From: Achromobacter ruhlandii
Lineage (GTDB): Bacteria > Pseudomonadota > Gammaproteobacteria > Burkholderiales > Burkholderiaceae_B
Assembly: GCF_902859695.1 (NCBI RefSeq)
Contig: NZ_CADIJL010000006.1
Span: 174,610-238,609 of the forward strand
DNA: 64,000 bases
Direction of reading: 5' to 3'
Part shown: in pieces, positions 35,162 to 44,912 of the stretch
Layout of the letters: each line of letters starts with the position of its first letter
Numbering within the stretch: position 1 is the stretch's first letter
Position numbers and translations under genes: made by a program
The notes under the pieces: generated by a model
What the model saw: the letters and a program-made list of their open reading frames with translations, nothing else
Databases searched by the model: none
Told to the model about the DNA's origin: nothing

Positions 35162-36250
35162 ATGGAGACAGGCGTGCAACAACAGTGGAACAGGCGGGCT
35201 TTCATGATGGCGGCGGCGGGTGTCGCGGCGTCCGCAAGTGTCATGCCGGCGCACGGCGCCAACGGCCTGCGCCGGGTGCCCGGCGGCGGCAGCATCACCG
35301 ACGTGGCCGGCCTCAAGGTCGGGCACTACACCGACACGCGGCGGCCGACCGGCTGCACGGTCATCATCGCCGAAGCGGGCGCCACCGGCGGCGTGGACGT
35401 GCGCGGCGCGGCGCCGGGCACGCGCGAGACGGACCTGCTCAATCCCGTCAACATGGTGGAAAAAGTGCATGCGGTGATGCTGGCCGGCGGCAGCGCCTTC
35501 GGCCTGGAGGCGGCCACCGGCGTCATGCGCTACCTGGAAGAACGCAAGATCGGCTTCGACGTGGGCGTGGCGCACGTGCCGATCGTGCCGGCCGCCATCC
35601 TGTTCGACCTGGGCGTGGGCGACGCCTCGATCCGGCCCGATGCCGCGGCCGGCTACCAGGCCTGCAAGGCGGCCAGCGCCAAGCCGCCGCAGGAGGGCAA
35701 CGTTGGCGCCGGCGCCGGGGCGACGGTCGGCAAGCTGTACGGCGCCAAGCGCGCCATGAAGGGCGGCCTGGGCAGCGCCTCGCTGACCGTGGCGGGCGTC
35801 ACGGTGGGCGCGATCGTCGCGGTCAATGCGGTGGGCGATGTGGTCGATCCGGCCACCGGCCACGTGCTGGCCGGCGCCCGCACCGCCGACGGCAAGATGT
35901 TGCTGGACACACGCGCGGCGATCCTGGCCGGCGACCTGCCGACCTCGATGCGCGAAGGCGCGGCCACCACCATCGGCCTGGTGGCGACCGACGTCAAGCT
36001 GACCAAGGCGCAGGCGCAGAAGATGGCGCAGACCGCGCACGACGGCCTGGCCCGCACCATCAACCCGATCCACACCATGCTCGACGGCGACACCGTGTTC
36101 GCGCTGGGCACGGGCGTCTCCAACAAGCCCGCCAACATGATGCTGCTGGGCGTGATGGCGGCCGAGGCGATGGCGATCGCCGTGCAGCGCGCCATCCTGG
36201 CGGCGCGTGCGCTGGAAGGCTATCCGGCGGCGGTGGATTTCATCGCCTGA
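35162..36250 (+). CDS. P1-family (NylC/DmpA-like) N-terminal-nucleophile peptidase, Tat-exported
   Basis: A 362-residue protein. The N-terminus NRRAFMMAAAGVAAS is a Tat signal. The body matches NylC-type P1 peptidases (SITDVAGLKVGHYTDTR, VMLAGGSAFGLEAATGV, EGNVGAGAGATVGK). These precursors self-cleave before a Thr nucleophile; the equivalent is probably Thr269 in GAATTIGLVATD, but here Ala and not Asn precedes it. Possible substrates are cyclic or N-capped amides. A hairpin terminator follows at 36270. Confidence 0.85.
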   Translation: METGVQQQWNRRAFMMAAAGVAASASVMPAHGANGLRRVPGGGSITDVAGLKVGHYTDTRRPTGCTVIIAEAGATGGVDVRGAAPGTRETDLLNPVNMVEKVHAVMLAGGSAFGLEAATGVMRYLEERKIGFDVGVAHVPIVPAAILFDLGVGDASIRPDAAAGYQACKAASAKPPQEGNVGAGAGATVGKLYGAKRAMKGGLGSASLTVAGVTVGAIVAVNAVGDVVDPATGHVLAGARTADGKMLLDTRAAILAGDLPTSMREGAATTIGLVATDVKLTKAQAQKMAQTAHDGLARTINPIHTMLDGDTVFALGTGVSNKPANMMLLGVMAAEAMAIAVQRAILAARALEGYPAAVDFIA

Positions 36251-36269
36251 GCGGCGCTTTCTTCCGGGT

Positions 36270-36299
36270 AATGGCGCGCCTGCGGGCAGGAACGCCATT
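36270..36299 (+). terminator. hairpin after the P1 peptidase
   Basis: AATGGCG (36270-36276) and CGCCATT (36293-36299) flank an inner CCTG/CAGG stem, giving an interrupted 11-bp hairpin followed by a short T-run. It is a modest intrinsic terminator. Confidence 0.55.
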
Positions 36300-36392
36300 T
36301 GCTGCCACCCCGTGTTCGTGCTGACCCCAAGCTGTCATATCGCGCCGGCATGATGGAAAGCGTCGGCGCACCGCCTGCGCGGGAGGGATGGC

Positions 36393-37016
36393 ATGTACGA
36401 AGGAGAGCGCTTCAACGGAGCCACGCACCTGGCCGGCCTGGCCATGGCGGTGGCTGCTTCCGGGGCCCTGATCGCGCGGGCCGCTGAATTGAAAGTCGAG
36501 TGGCGCCAGACCGTGGCCTGCGCCGTGTTCGCGGCATCCATGATCGCCGTCTATGCCTCCTCGGTGCTGTATCACTGCTCGCGCGGACGCCGCAAGGCGC
36601 TGTGGGCCAAGGCCGACCACTGCGCCATCTACCTGCTGATCGCCGGCACCTACACGCCGCTGGCGTTCGTGCCGCCTGAACTGGGCTGGGGCGCCGCCAT
36701 GGCGGTGGCGATCTGGCTGCTGGCGCTGTACGGCATCGGCCGCGAACTGTGGTGGGCGCGCGGGGCCGCGCCAGCCTTGCCGCTCTATCTGGCGATGGGC
36801 TGGCTGGGCGTGATGTGCGCGGCGCCCATCGCCGGCGCGCTGTCGGGCGCCGGGCTGGCCTGGCTGCTGGCCGGGGCCGCGCTCTATACGGTGGGCACGG
36901 TGTTCTACGCCAACGACAAGCGCTGGCGCCATGCCCACGGCATCTGGCATCTGTTCGTCATGGGCGGATCGGCCTGCCACTTCGTCACGGTGTTCGGCTT
37001 CCTGCGCCACGCCTGA
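36393..37016 (+). CDS. hemolysin III family membrane protein (YqfA-like)
   Basis: A 207-residue protein with seven helices. The PAQR/HlyIII signature is clear: ERFNGATHLAGLAMA, ASSVLYHCSRGRRKALWAKADHC split across helices, and FYANDKRWRHAHGIWHLFV with the metal-binding His residues. Despite the name, a haemolytic role is doubtful; membrane homeostasis is more likely. It is convergent with the Lrp gene ten bases later. Confidence 0.92.
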   Translation: MYEGERFNGATHLAGLAMAVAASGALIARAAELKVEWRQTVACAVFAASMIAVYASSVLYHCSRGRRKALWAKADHCAIYLLIAGTYTPLAFVPPELGWGAAMAVAIWLLALYGIGRELWWARGAAPALPLYLAMGWLGVMCAAPIAGALSGAGLAWLLAGAALYTVGTVFYANDKRWRHAHGIWHLFVMGGSACHFVTVFGFLRHA

Positions 37017-37026
37017 CGCGGGGCCG

Positions 37027-37500
37027 TCAGCGCCACGCCGCCAGCGGCAGCATGCCGCCGCGGTTCTTCACTTTCCGCATGACGATATGCGAACACAGGT
37101 CGCGCACGCCCGCGATCTTGCTGAGCTTGTCTTCCACGAACTGCGAGAAGGCCGCCAGGTTGCGGGTGCGCACCGTCAGGATGTAGTTGGAGGCGCCGGT
37201 GACGATGCTGGCCTCGGTGATCTCGTCATACAGGGCGATGCCGGCCAGGAATTCCTCGTGCCAGCCGGGCCGCGACTGATCCAGGGACACGTGCACGATG
37301 GCTTCCAGCTCGAACCCCAGCCGCTCGGCGTCGAGCACGGCGCGGTAGCCGCGCACGAAGCCGCCTTCCTCCAGCGCCCGCACCCGCCGCAGGCAGGCCG
37401 AGGGCGACAGGGCCACCTGCTCGGCCAAATCCTGGTTGCTGAGCTGGCTGTTCTCCTGCAGGCGGTAGAGAATGCGGTGGTCGATGGCGTCCAATTGCAT
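37027..37500 (-). CDS. kynR: Lrp/AsnC regulator, probable KynR
   Basis: A 157-residue Lrp/AsnC regulator: helix-turn-helix in residues 5-55 (DHRILYRLQENSQLSNQDL, SPSACLRRVRALEEGG) and a C-terminal RAM domain that binds amino acids. It is divergent from kynureninase with a 138-base spacer, exactly the position of KynR, the kynurenine-responsive activator of tryptophan catabolism in proteobacteria. The name rests on this context. An in-frame ATG 12 bases upstream is an alternative. Confidence 0.85.
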   Translation of the reverse strand: MQLDAIDHRILYRLQENSQLSNQDLAEQVALSPSACLRRVRALEEGGFVRGYRAVLDAERLGFELEAIVHVSLDQSRPGWHEEFLAGIALYDEITEASIVTGASNYILTVRTRNLAAFSQFVEDKLSKIAGVRDLCSHIVMRKVKNRGGMLPLAAWR

Positions 37501-37638
37501 GGTGCAATCCAATTCGAAAAAATGGTCTACAGCGCAATTTAATGCGAAATCCTAGGGTAAGCCACGCCTCGTTTTGCAAGTATTCGGCTTGGTCGCGCTG
37601 ATAGTATGTAGCCAGCATATTGCCCGAAGGAGCTGTGA

Positions 37639-38889
37639 ATGAACACCCGCGAAGCCTGCGTCGCCGCCGACCGGCAGGACCCCCTTGCGCCGCTGAAGGC
37701 GCGTTTCGACCTGCCGCCCGGCGTGCTCTATATGGATGGCAACTCGCTGGGCGTGATGCCGCGCGCCGCCGCCGCGCGCGCCGCCGAGGTCATCACCCAG
37801 GAATGGGGCACTGGCCTGATCCGCAGCTGGAACACCGCCGGCTGGTTCGAACTGCCGTCGCGGCTGGGCGACAAGCTGGCCGGCCTGCTCGGCGCGAAAG
37901 CGGGCGAACTGGTCATCACCGACACCACCTCGCTGAACATCTTCAAGGCGCTGGCGGCCAGCCTGCGCATCCAGCAGAAGCGCCAGCCCAAGCGCCGCGT
38001 GATCCTGTCCGAACGCGACAACTTTCCCACCGACCTGTACATGATCCAGGGCTTGATCGACCTGCTGCAGCAGGGCTACGAGATGCGCCTGATCGACGAC
38101 GAGCTGCCGCTGGACCGGGCGCTGGACGAGGACGTGGCGGTGGTGCTGCTGTCGCACGTCAACTACCGCAGCGGGCAGATGCACGACATGGCCGCGGTCA
38201 CGCGCCAGGCGCACGAGCGCGGCGCGCTGGTCATCTGGGACCTGGCGCACGCCGCCGGCGCGGTGCCGGTGGACCTGAATGGCGCCGACGCCGACTACGC
38301 CGTGGGCTGCACCTATAAATACCTGAACGGCGGCCCGGGCTCGCCGGCCTTCATCTGGGTGGCGCCGCGCCACATTCCCGATTTCTGGCAGCCGCTGTCG
38401 GGCTGGTGGGGTCACCAGCGTCCGTTCGACATGACGGTCGCCTACGAGCCGGCCGGCGGCATCCGCCGCTACCTGTGCGGCACCCAGCCGATCGTGTCGC
38501 TGGCCATGGTCGAATGCGGCCTGGACGTGGCGCGCGAGGCCGACATGGCCGAGGTGCGCAGGAAGTCGCTGGCGCTGGGCGACCTGTTCATCGCCCTGGT
38601 CGAGGAACGCTGCGCCGGCCATCCGCTGACGCTGGTGACGCCGCGCGACCATGCCCAGCGCGGCAGCCACGTGAGCCTGCGCCACCCGAACGGCTACGAG
38701 GTCATGCAGGCGCTGATCGCGCGCGGTCTGATTGGTGACTACCGCGAGCCCGAGGTGCTGCGTTTCGGCCTGACGCCGCTGTACTTCGGCTACGCCGACG
38801 TCTGGGACGCGGTCGAGATCCTGAAAGACGTGCTCGACAGCAAGGCCTGGGACAAGCCCGAGTTCAAGCAGCGTTCGGCCGTGACCTGA
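37639..38889 (+). CDS. kynU: kynureninase
   Basis: A 416-residue PLP enzyme of tryptophan catabolism that cleaves kynurenine to anthranilate and alanine. Lys227 in [12 protein letters not shown] is the PLP lysine, Asp201 in WDLAHAAGA contacts the pyridine nitrogen, and MDGNSLGVM is the N-terminal hallmark. An AAGGAG site precedes the ATG. kynA and kynB are not adjacent, unlike many betaproteobacteria. The downstream permease is probably co-transcribed. Confidence 0.97.
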   Translation: MNTREACVAADRQDPLAPLKARFDLPPGVLYMDGNSLGVMPRAAAARAAEVITQEWGTGLIRSWNTAGWFELPSRLGDKLAGLLGAKAGELVITDTTSLNIFKALAASLRIQQKRQPKRRVILSERDNFPTDLYMIQGLIDLLQQGYEMRLIDDELPLDRALDEDVAVVLLSHVNYRSGQMHDMAAVTRQAHERGALVIWDLAHAAGAVPVDLNGADADYAVGCTYKYLNGGPGSPAFIWVAPRHIPDFWQPLSGWWGHQRPFDMTVAYEPAGGIRRYLCGTQPIVSLAMVECGLDVAREADMAEVRRKSLALGDLFIALVEERCAGHPLTLVTPRDHAQRGSHVSLRHPNGYEVMQALIARGLIGDYREPEVLRFGLTPLYFGYADVWDAVEILKDVLDSKAWDKPEFKQRSAVT

Positions 38890-38947
38890 CCTGCCGCGCA
38901 CCGGCCCGAGCGACATCCAGCAAGAGAGCGCAGTACCGGAGGAGACA

Positions 38948-40354
38948 ATGACACAACAACAAGGATTCGGCAGGATCGCCGAACGCGAGCAGGGGCTCAA
39001 GCGCCGCCTGACGTCCGGCCAGATGAGCATGATCGCGATCGGCGGGGCCATCGGCACCGGCCTGTTCCTGGGCAGCAAGTTCGCGATCGGCTTCGCCGGC
39101 CCCAGCGTCATCATCAGCTACGCCATCGGCGGACTCATCACGCTGCTGCTGATGGGCTGCCTGGCCGAGATGACGGTGGCGCATTCCACCTCGGGCTCGT
39201 TCGGCGCCTACGCCGAGCACTACATCGGCCCGCTGGCCGGCTTCCTGGTGCGCTACGCGTACTGGTCGTGCGTGGTGCTGGCGGTGGGCACCGAGGTCAC
39301 CGCGGTGGCCGAGTACATGAAGTTCTGGTTCCCGTCGGTGCCCGGCTGGCAATGGGTCTGCCTGTTCTCGGCGGCGCTGATCTTCATCAACGCCATGAGC
39401 GTGAAGGCGTTCGGCACCATCGAGTACTGGTTCTCGACCATCAAGATCAGCGCCATCGTGGCGTTCATCATCCTGGGCGCCTACGTGGTCTGGGGCAATC
39501 CGCAATACGGCGCGGCGCAGTACACGGCGCACGGCGGCTTCTTCCCCAACGGCGTGTGGGGCATGTGGATCGCGGTGGTCATCTCGATCTTCAGCTACCT
39601 GAGCGTGGAGATGATCGCGGTGGCGGCGGGCGAGGCCGAGGCCCCCGAGCGCGCGGTGAAGAAGGCGTTCCGCGCCACCATCGTGCGGCTGGTGGTGTTC
39701 TACCTGCTGACGCTGGCGTTGATCCTGGCCATCGTGCCGTGGGACCAGGCCGGCAAGGGCGGCAGCCCGTTCGTGACGGTGATGGAAGCGGTGCAGGTGC
39801 CGTACGCGGCCGGCGTCATCAACTTCATCGTGCTGGTGGCGGCGCTGTCGGCCATGAACAGCCAGCTGTACATCACCACCCGCATGATGTTCAGCCTGTC
39901 GCGCGCCGGCCACGCGCCGGCGGCGCTGGGCAGGCTGACGCGCAGCGGCACGCCGCTGAACGCGCTGCTGCTGTCGACCAGCGGCATCGCCATCGCCACC
40001 GTGCTGAACGTGCTGTATCCGGAGACCTCGTTCACGCTGATGATGGCGATCTCGATGTTCGGCGCGCTGTTCACGTGGATGATGATCTTCGTCACGCACT
40101 ACTTCTTCCGCCGCCGCTGGGCGCGCGAGGGCGGCGCGGCGCTGTCGTTCCGCATGCCGGGCTTTCCGCTGCTGACGCTGCTGGGCGCGGGCGCCATGCT
40201 GGCGATCCTGGTCACGACCTACTTCACCGGCGTGTTCAAGATGACGCTGGTGTTCGGCGTGCCGTTCCTGCTGGTGCTGGCGGCGCTGTATCTGCTGCTG
40301 TTCCGCAAGTCCGCCGAGGCGGTGGTGTTGCAGGCGCGGCAGCAGCGGTCCTAG
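38948..40354 (+). CDS. APC-superfamily amino-acid permease, probably aromatic
   Basis: A 468-residue permease with 12 helices of the AAT family (LTSGQMSMIAIGGAIGTGLF in helix 1, then GPSVIISYAIGGLITLLLMG). These are proton symporters for amino acids such as Phe, Tyr and Trp. It is 58 bases after kynU, with a GGAGGAGA site, so import of tryptophan or kynurenine for the adjacent enzyme is likely. Confidence 0.92.
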   Translation: MTQQQGFGRIAEREQGLKRRLTSGQMSMIAIGGAIGTGLFLGSKFAIGFAGPSVIISYAIGGLITLLLMGCLAEMTVAHSTSGSFGAYAEHYIGPLAGFLVRYAYWSCVVLAVGTEVTAVAEYMKFWFPSVPGWQWVCLFSAALIFINAMSVKAFGTIEYWFSTIKISAIVAFIILGAYVVWGNPQYGAAQYTAHGGFFPNGVWGMWIAVVISIFSYLSVEMIAVAAGEAEAPERAVKKAFRATIVRLVVFYLLTLALILAIVPWDQAGKGGSPFVTVMEAVQVPYAAGVINFIVLVAALSAMNSQLYITTRMMFSLSRAGHAPAALGRLTRSGTPLNALLLSTSGIAIATVLNVLYPETSFTLMMAISMFGALFTWMMIFVTHYFFRRRWAREGGAALSFRMPGFPLLTLLGAGAMLAILVTTYFTGVFKMTLVFGVPFLLVLAALYLLLFRKSAEAVVLQARQQRS

Positions 40355-40458
40355 CGGCCGCGCCCATCGGATGCGCGTGGCGTGGTGGCTGGCGGATGGC
40401 CGACAGCGGTCCCCACGCCGTGGCCCGACGGCGTGCTTCCGATAGGGCGGGCCGCGTT

Positions 40459-41364
40459 TCAGCCGGCGCCCGCGGCCTGGCGGATCGCCGCCAGCATGGC
40501 GCGGGCGCGCGCCGGCAACGAGCGCGATCCATACACCGCATGCATCTGCGGGGCCACGCCGCGCGCCGAGGTAGCGGTGTAGCCGGGGCAGACCCGCACC
40601 AGCGTGCCGCGGGCGATTTCCGGCGCGGCCGCCCAGTCGGCCAGCCGCGCGATGCCCACGCCCTGCAACGCCAGCGCCATCAGGCCGCTGCTGGTGCTGA
40701 CCCGCACCGCCGGCTCGGCGTGCATGCGCACGATGCGCTTGTCGCGCCGCAGGTGCCAATCCTTCAATACGCGCGGACCGGTATGCATGATGAGCCGGTG
40801 CCGCGCCAGTTCCTCGGGTTCGCGCGGCAGGCCCATGCATGCCACGTAGTCCGGGCTGGCGCACAACAGCCGCTCGTAGGGCCACAGGCGCGCGCCCAGC
40901 AGATCGCTGGACGCCGGGAAGCCGCCGCGGATGGCGAAATCCAGGCCCTCGGCGATCGGGTCGATTGCCTTGTCGGTGTAGTGGATGTCCACCGTGACGC
41001 CCGGATGCTGGGCCGCGTAGCGGCGCAGCACGGCCGGTAGCAGGGTCACGCCCAGCAAGTCGGGCGCGGAGAAGCGCAGGCGGCCCTGGTCGCCTTGCTG
41101 GGCGTCGTGCAAGGCCTCGCGCGCCTGGCTTTCCAGGCGCAGCAGCTCGCGCGCGTATTCGAAGTAGCTTTCGCCTTGCGGCGTCAGCGCCACGCTGCTC
41201 TTGCTGCGCAACAGCAGCTGCGCGCCGACCTGGCGCTCCAGGGCCTGCACCGCGCGCGTGACGGCGCTGGGCGAGGCGCCCAGCGCGCGCGCCGCCAGCA
41301 CGAAGCTCTGGCGTTCCGCGACGGCGCAGAACACCTGGTATTCCCATAGGGCGCCACGTTCCAT
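40459..41364 (-). CDS. LysR-family regulator divergent from a PLP-enzyme gene
   Basis: A 301-residue LysR protein (EYQVFCAVAERQSFVLAARA, then SPSAVTRAVQALE) in the TrpI/DsdC-like branch. The ATG at 41364 is preferred over an upstream TTG. The 102-base spacer to the PLP gene carries two ATTGCAA repeats 22 bases apart. It probably controls that gene in response to an amino acid. Confidence 0.9.
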   Translation of the reverse strand: MERGALWEYQVFCAVAERQSFVLAARALGASPSAVTRAVQALERQVGAQLLLRSKSSVALTPQGESYFEYARELLRLESQAREALHDAQQGDQGRLRFSAPDLLGVTLLPAVLRRYAAQHPGVTVDIHYTDKAIDPIAEGLDFAIRGGFPASSDLLGARLWPYERLLCASPDYVACMGLPREPEELARHRLIMHTGPRVLKDWHLRRDKRIVRMHAEPAVRVSTSSGLMALALQGVGIARLADWAAAPEIARGTLVRVCPGYTATSARGVAPQMHAVYGSRSLPARARAMLAAIRQAAGAG

Positions 41365-41375
41365 GGCGATTCTCC

Positions 41376-41404
41376 ATTGCAATTATCGCAACATGATATT
41401 GCAA
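41376..41404. promoter_or_regulatory. paired ATTGCAA sites in the LysR/PLP spacer
   Basis: ATTGCAA occurs at 41376-41382 (as part of the palindrome ATTGCAAT) and at 41398-41404, on the same face of the helix with a 22-base period. This fits LysR recognition and activation half-sites. Confidence 0.5.
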
Positions 41405-41466
41405 CGAGGACCGCCTGGGCGGACCTAGACTGCGGCCCTTCCCGACTCTTCGCCAGGTTGACCGCC

Positions 41467-42600
41467 ATGCACGACCCCCACTATTTCGACCCCCTCACCG
41501 GCGCGCGCCATGCGCTGGACGAGGCCCGCTGGTGTTCCGATGCGCGCACGCCGCTGATGATCTCGCCGCTGCCGGGCATCTCGCCCGACGACATCGACCG
41601 CCGCGAACGCTCGCTGTGGCGCTACCGGGCCGCGCTGCCCGGCGCCGTGACGCGCCCGGTATCGATGGGCGAGGGTTGCACGCCGATGGTGGAGCGCGCC
41701 TGGGGCTGGCTGCGGCCGCATTTCAAGCTGGAATGGTTCAACCCCACCTGCAGCTTCAAGGACCGTGGCGCCGCGGTAATGCTGTCGTGGCTGCGCCAGA
41801 TCGGCATCGGCGCCATCGCCGAGGACAGTTCGGGCAATGGCGGCGCCGCCATCGCGGCGTACGGCGCGGCGGCGGGCATGGGCGTCACGATCTTCGCGCC
41901 GGCCTACACGTCCAGCGCCAAGGTGGCGCAGATCCGCGCGTTCGGCGCCAACGTGCAACTGGTGCAGGGGCCGCGCGAGAACGCCGAAACCGCCGCGATC
42001 GAGGCCGCCGCGCGGATCTTCTATGCCAGCCACAACTGGCAGCCGTTTTTCCTGCAGGGCACCAAGTCCATCGCCTACGAGATGTGGGAGGACTTCGGTT
42101 TCCAGGCGCCGGACAACGTGGTGATTCCGGCGGGCGCGGGCAGCAACGTGCTGGGCTGCGCCATCGGCTTTGCCGAGCTGCTGGCGGCCGGGCAGATCAA
42201 GCGCCTGCCGCGCCTGTTCGTGGCCCAGCCGCTGAACTGCTCGCCGCTGGACGCCAGCTTCCAGGCTGGCGTCGACACGCCGGTGGCGCGCGACGTGCTG
42301 CCGACCGTGGCCGAGGGCACCGCGATCAGGCAGCCGGTGCGCCTGCGCGAAGTGCTGCAGGCGATCCGCGCCAGCGGCGGCCAGACGGTGGCCGTGCCGG
42401 AGGCGGACATCATCGCCGCGGTGCGCAAGCTGGCGGCGATGGGGCTCTATGCCGAGCCCACCAGCGCCAGCGCCGCGGCGGCGCTGGACAGGCTGCGGGC
42501 GCGCGGCGCCATCCGCGATGCCGAGCGCACGGTGGTGCTGCTGACCGGCACCGGCATCAAGGCCACGCAGTTCATGACGGATCTGTACGCGGCGGCGTGA
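41467..42600 (+). CDS. threonine-synthase-like PLP fold-type II enzyme
   Basis: A 377-residue PLP enzyme. Lys98 in NPTCSFKDRGA is the PLP lysine in the threonine-synthase context, EDSSGNGGAAIAAYGAAAG binds phosphate, and the C-terminus has LLTGTGIKA. The N-terminus is shorter than classical ThrC and resembles the shorter ThrC-like enzymes. Being LysR-controlled and away from the thr operon, it may be catabolic or make an unusual amino acid. It overlaps the convergent LysR gene by 29 bases. Confidence 0.85.
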   Translation: MHDPHYFDPLTGARHALDEARWCSDARTPLMISPLPGISPDDIDRRERSLWRYRAALPGAVTRPVSMGEGCTPMVERAWGWLRPHFKLEWFNPTCSFKDRGAAVMLSWLRQIGIGAIAEDSSGNGGAAIAAYGAAAGMGVTIFAPAYTSSAKVAQIRAFGANVQLVQGPRENAETAAIEAAARIFYASHNWQPFFLQGTKSIAYEMWEDFGFQAPDNVVIPAGAGSNVLGCAIGFAELLAAGQIKRLPRLFVAQPLNCSPLDASFQAGVDTPVARDVLPTVAEGTAIRQPVRLREVLQAIRASGGQTVAVPEADIIAAVRKLAAMGLYAEPTSASAAAALDRLRARGAIRDAERTVVLLTGTGIKATQFMTDLYAAA

Positions 42601-43492
42601 CCGCCGCCGCGTCCGCCAGTAGATGGTCGAGCAGGCGGCGGGCGCGGGCGCTGAGGGTATCGCGCGATGGCACGCACAGCAGCAGCTCGCGCACGGCCCA
42701 GGCGTCGGACAGCGCCACCGGCGTCACCCTGAGCAGCTGGCGCATGCTGTTGGCCGTGGTTTCGGGCACGATGCCCACGCCCACGCCGGCCTCGACCAGC
42801 CGGCACATGGCGTCGAAGCTGCGCAACTGCACCCGCAGCTTGATGGGCTTGCCGACCACCAGCGCCTGCCGCGCCAGGAAGCGTTGCAGCGCGCTGCTGC
42901 GGTCGAGCCCGACGAAGTCCTCGTCCAGCACGTCGCGGAACGCGACCTCGGCCCGGTCCGCCAGCGCGTGGCCGGCCGGCACGATCAGCACGAAGCGGTC
43001 GGCGCGGTAGGCGTGGGTCTGCAGGGCGCCGGTGTCGACCGTGCCGGCGACGATGCCGATATCGGCAGAGCCGTCGGCGATGCACTCGACGATCTCGTCG
43101 CTCAGCATTTCCTGCAATTCGACGTTGATGCGCGGATGCGCCGCCAGGAAGCCGCTGAGCGCTTCGGGCAGGAAGGCGGTCAGCGCGTTGGTATTGGACA
43201 GCAGGCGCACCGAGCCGCCGAATTCGCCGGAGAAATCGGCCAGGTCGTCGCGCAGGCGGTCGGCCTGGGCCAGCATGACGCGGGCATGGGCGGCCAGCTT
43301 CAGGCCGGCCGGGGTGGGAATGACGCCCTGGCGGCGGCGCTCCAGCAGCGGCGCGCCGAGCGAGGCTTCGAGGTTGCGGATGCGGGCGCTGGCGGCGGCC
43401 AACGCCAGGTTGGCGCGGGCGGCGCCGTGGGTGATGCTGCCTGCCTGCACCACGTGCAGGAACAGCGCCAGGTCGGTCAGGTCGAAACGCAT
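42572..43492 (-). CDS. LysR-family regulator beside an anion permease
   Basis: A 306-residue LysR protein opening MRFDLTDLALFLHVVQAGSI, the paralogue of the LysR at 4724-5653. Like that one, it is divergent from a permease gene (43602). Its stop lies inside the end of the convergent PLP gene. The conserved effector-domain block LRSFDAMCRLVEAGVGVGIV implies a related ligand for both regulators. Confidence 0.9.
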   Translation of the reverse strand: MRFDLTDLALFLHVVQAGSITHGAARANLALAAASARIRNLEASLGAPLLERRRQGVIPTPAGLKLAAHARVMLAQADRLRDDLADFSGEFGGSVRLLSNTNALTAFLPEALSGFLAAHPRINVELQEMLSDEIVECIADGSADIGIVAGTVDTGALQTHAYRADRFVLIVPAGHALADRAEVAFRDVLDEDFVGLDRSSALQRFLARQALVVGKPIKLRVQLRSFDAMCRLVEAGVGVGIVPETTANSMRQLLRVTPVALSDAWAVRELLLCVPSRDTLSARARRLLDHLLADAAAVTPPRTDPS

Positions 43493-43601
43493 GGCGGCGA
43501 GCCTACGCGAGGCGCGCAGGCAGCCTCTGCGAATCGCGCATTTTCAGCGCGGGACAGGGTCCGTACACTGCGCCGATCCGTGTTCTCGTGGTGGTTTTTC
43601 C

Positions 43602-44912
43602 ATGCATCTTGTCGCCTCCGGTTTTCCGATTCTACCCGCGCTGATCACCGCGATCACGATCGCGTTGTGGGCCTTTTCGCGGCTGCCTGAGTACCTGACG
43701 GCGCTGCTGTTCTTCAGCGCGGCCATGATCTTCGTGGCCGCGCCGCGCGAGGTGGTGTTCTCCGGGTTTTCGTCGGCGGCGTTCTGGCTGGTGCTGAGCG
43801 GCCATGTGCTGGGGCTGGCGCTGAAGTACACCGGCCTGGCCGACCGCATGGCGGGCGCGCTGTCGCGGCGCCTGTCGGGTTCGTATCCGAAGGTGGTGGC
43901 CGGCGTGGTGGCGCTGACCTACCTGCTGGCCTTCGTGATGCCGTCGAACATGGGCCGCATCGCGCTGCTGATGCCGATCGTGCTCGCCTATGCCGACCAG
44001 ATCGGGCTGGTGGCGGGCCGTCGTGGACGCATTGGGCTGGCGCTGGCGGTGGGCTTCGGCACCTTCCAGCTGTCCACCTCCATCCTGCCGGCCAACGTGC
44101 CGAATCTGGTGATGGCCGGCAGCATCGAATCGAGCTATGGCCTGCAGCTGGGTTATCTGCCGTATCTGTGGCTGCATGCGCCGGTGCTGGGCATCCTGAA
44201 AGGCGCGGTGCTGGTGGCCTGTATTGCCTGGCTGTTCCGCGACACCCCCGAGGCGGCGCCGCCGGCGCCCGCCGCCCAACCCCTGTCGGCGGCGGAAAAG
44301 CGCCTGGCCGTGCTGCTGGGGCTGACGTTGCTGGGTTGGGTGACGGACGGATGGCACGGCGTGTCGCCGGCCTGGATCGGGCTGGCGTCGGCCTGTGTGT
44401 GTCTGTTGCCCAAGGTGGGTTTCGTCAGCGGCGAGCAGTTCGGCAAGGAAGTGAATTTCCGCACCGCGATCTACGTGGCGGGCATTCTGGGACTGGCGGC
44501 GATGGTGGCCGACAGCGGCCTGGGCGGCATCATCGGCCGCGCCCTGCTGGACTGGCTGCCGTTGTCGCCCGAGGCGCCGATGCAGAGCTTCTTTTCGCTG
44601 GTGGGACTGTCGGCGGCGCTGAACTTCGTGGTCACGGCCAACGGCGTGCCGGCCCTGTATACGCCGCTGGCCGAGACGCTGGCGCAGGCCTCGGGCTTTT
44701 CGCTGATGACGGTGCTGATGGCGCAGGTGGCCGGCTACGCCACCGTCATCATGCCGTACCAGGCCTCGCCCATTGTGGTGGCGATGGGCATGGGCCAGGT
44801 GCCGGCGCGCAGCGGCCTGGCGTTGAGCCTGCTGACCGCGCTGGTGTCGTTCGTGGCGCTGGTGCCGCTGGACTACCTGTGGTTCAGGCTCCTGGGAATG
44901 CTGGGATCGTGA
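43602..44912 (+). CDS. SLC13/DASS-type anion permease
   Basis: A 436-residue membrane protein with about 11 helices. It resembles divalent-anion:sodium symporters: FVMPSNMGRIALLMPIVLA and FVVTANGVPALYTPLAETL hold the paired Ser-Asn-Thr-type loops of the family. The likely substrate is a dicarboxylate, citrate or sulfate-like anion. No strong ribosome site is visible. Its last 29 bases overlap the convergent VOC gene. Confidence 0.8.
   Translation: MHLVASGFPILPALITAITIALWAFSRLPEYLTALLFFSAAMIFVAAPREVVFSGFSSAAFWLVLSGHVLGLALKYTGLADRMAGALSRRLSGSYPKVVAGVVALTYLLAFVMPSNMGRIALLMPIVLAYADQIGLVAGRRGRIGLALAVGFGTFQLSTSILPANVPNLVMAGSIESSYGLQLGYLPYLWLHAPVLGILKGAVLVACIAWLFRDTPEAAPPAPAAQPLSAAEKRLAVLLGLTLLGWVTDGWHGVSPAWIGLASACVCLLPKVGFVSGEQFGKEVNFRTAIYVAGILGLAAMVADSGLGGIIGRALLDWLPLSPEAPMQSFFSLVGLSAALNFVVTANGVPALYTPLAETLAQASGFSLMTVLMAQVAGYATVIMPYQASPIVVAMGMGQVPARSGLALSLLTALVSFVALVPLDYLWFRLLGMLGS

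Noticed and set aside
38864..41404. 846-codon minus-strand frame over the permease and LysR genes
   Set aside because: The reading overlaps a clear APC permease and a clear LysR gene and has no family resemblance; it is antisense noise.
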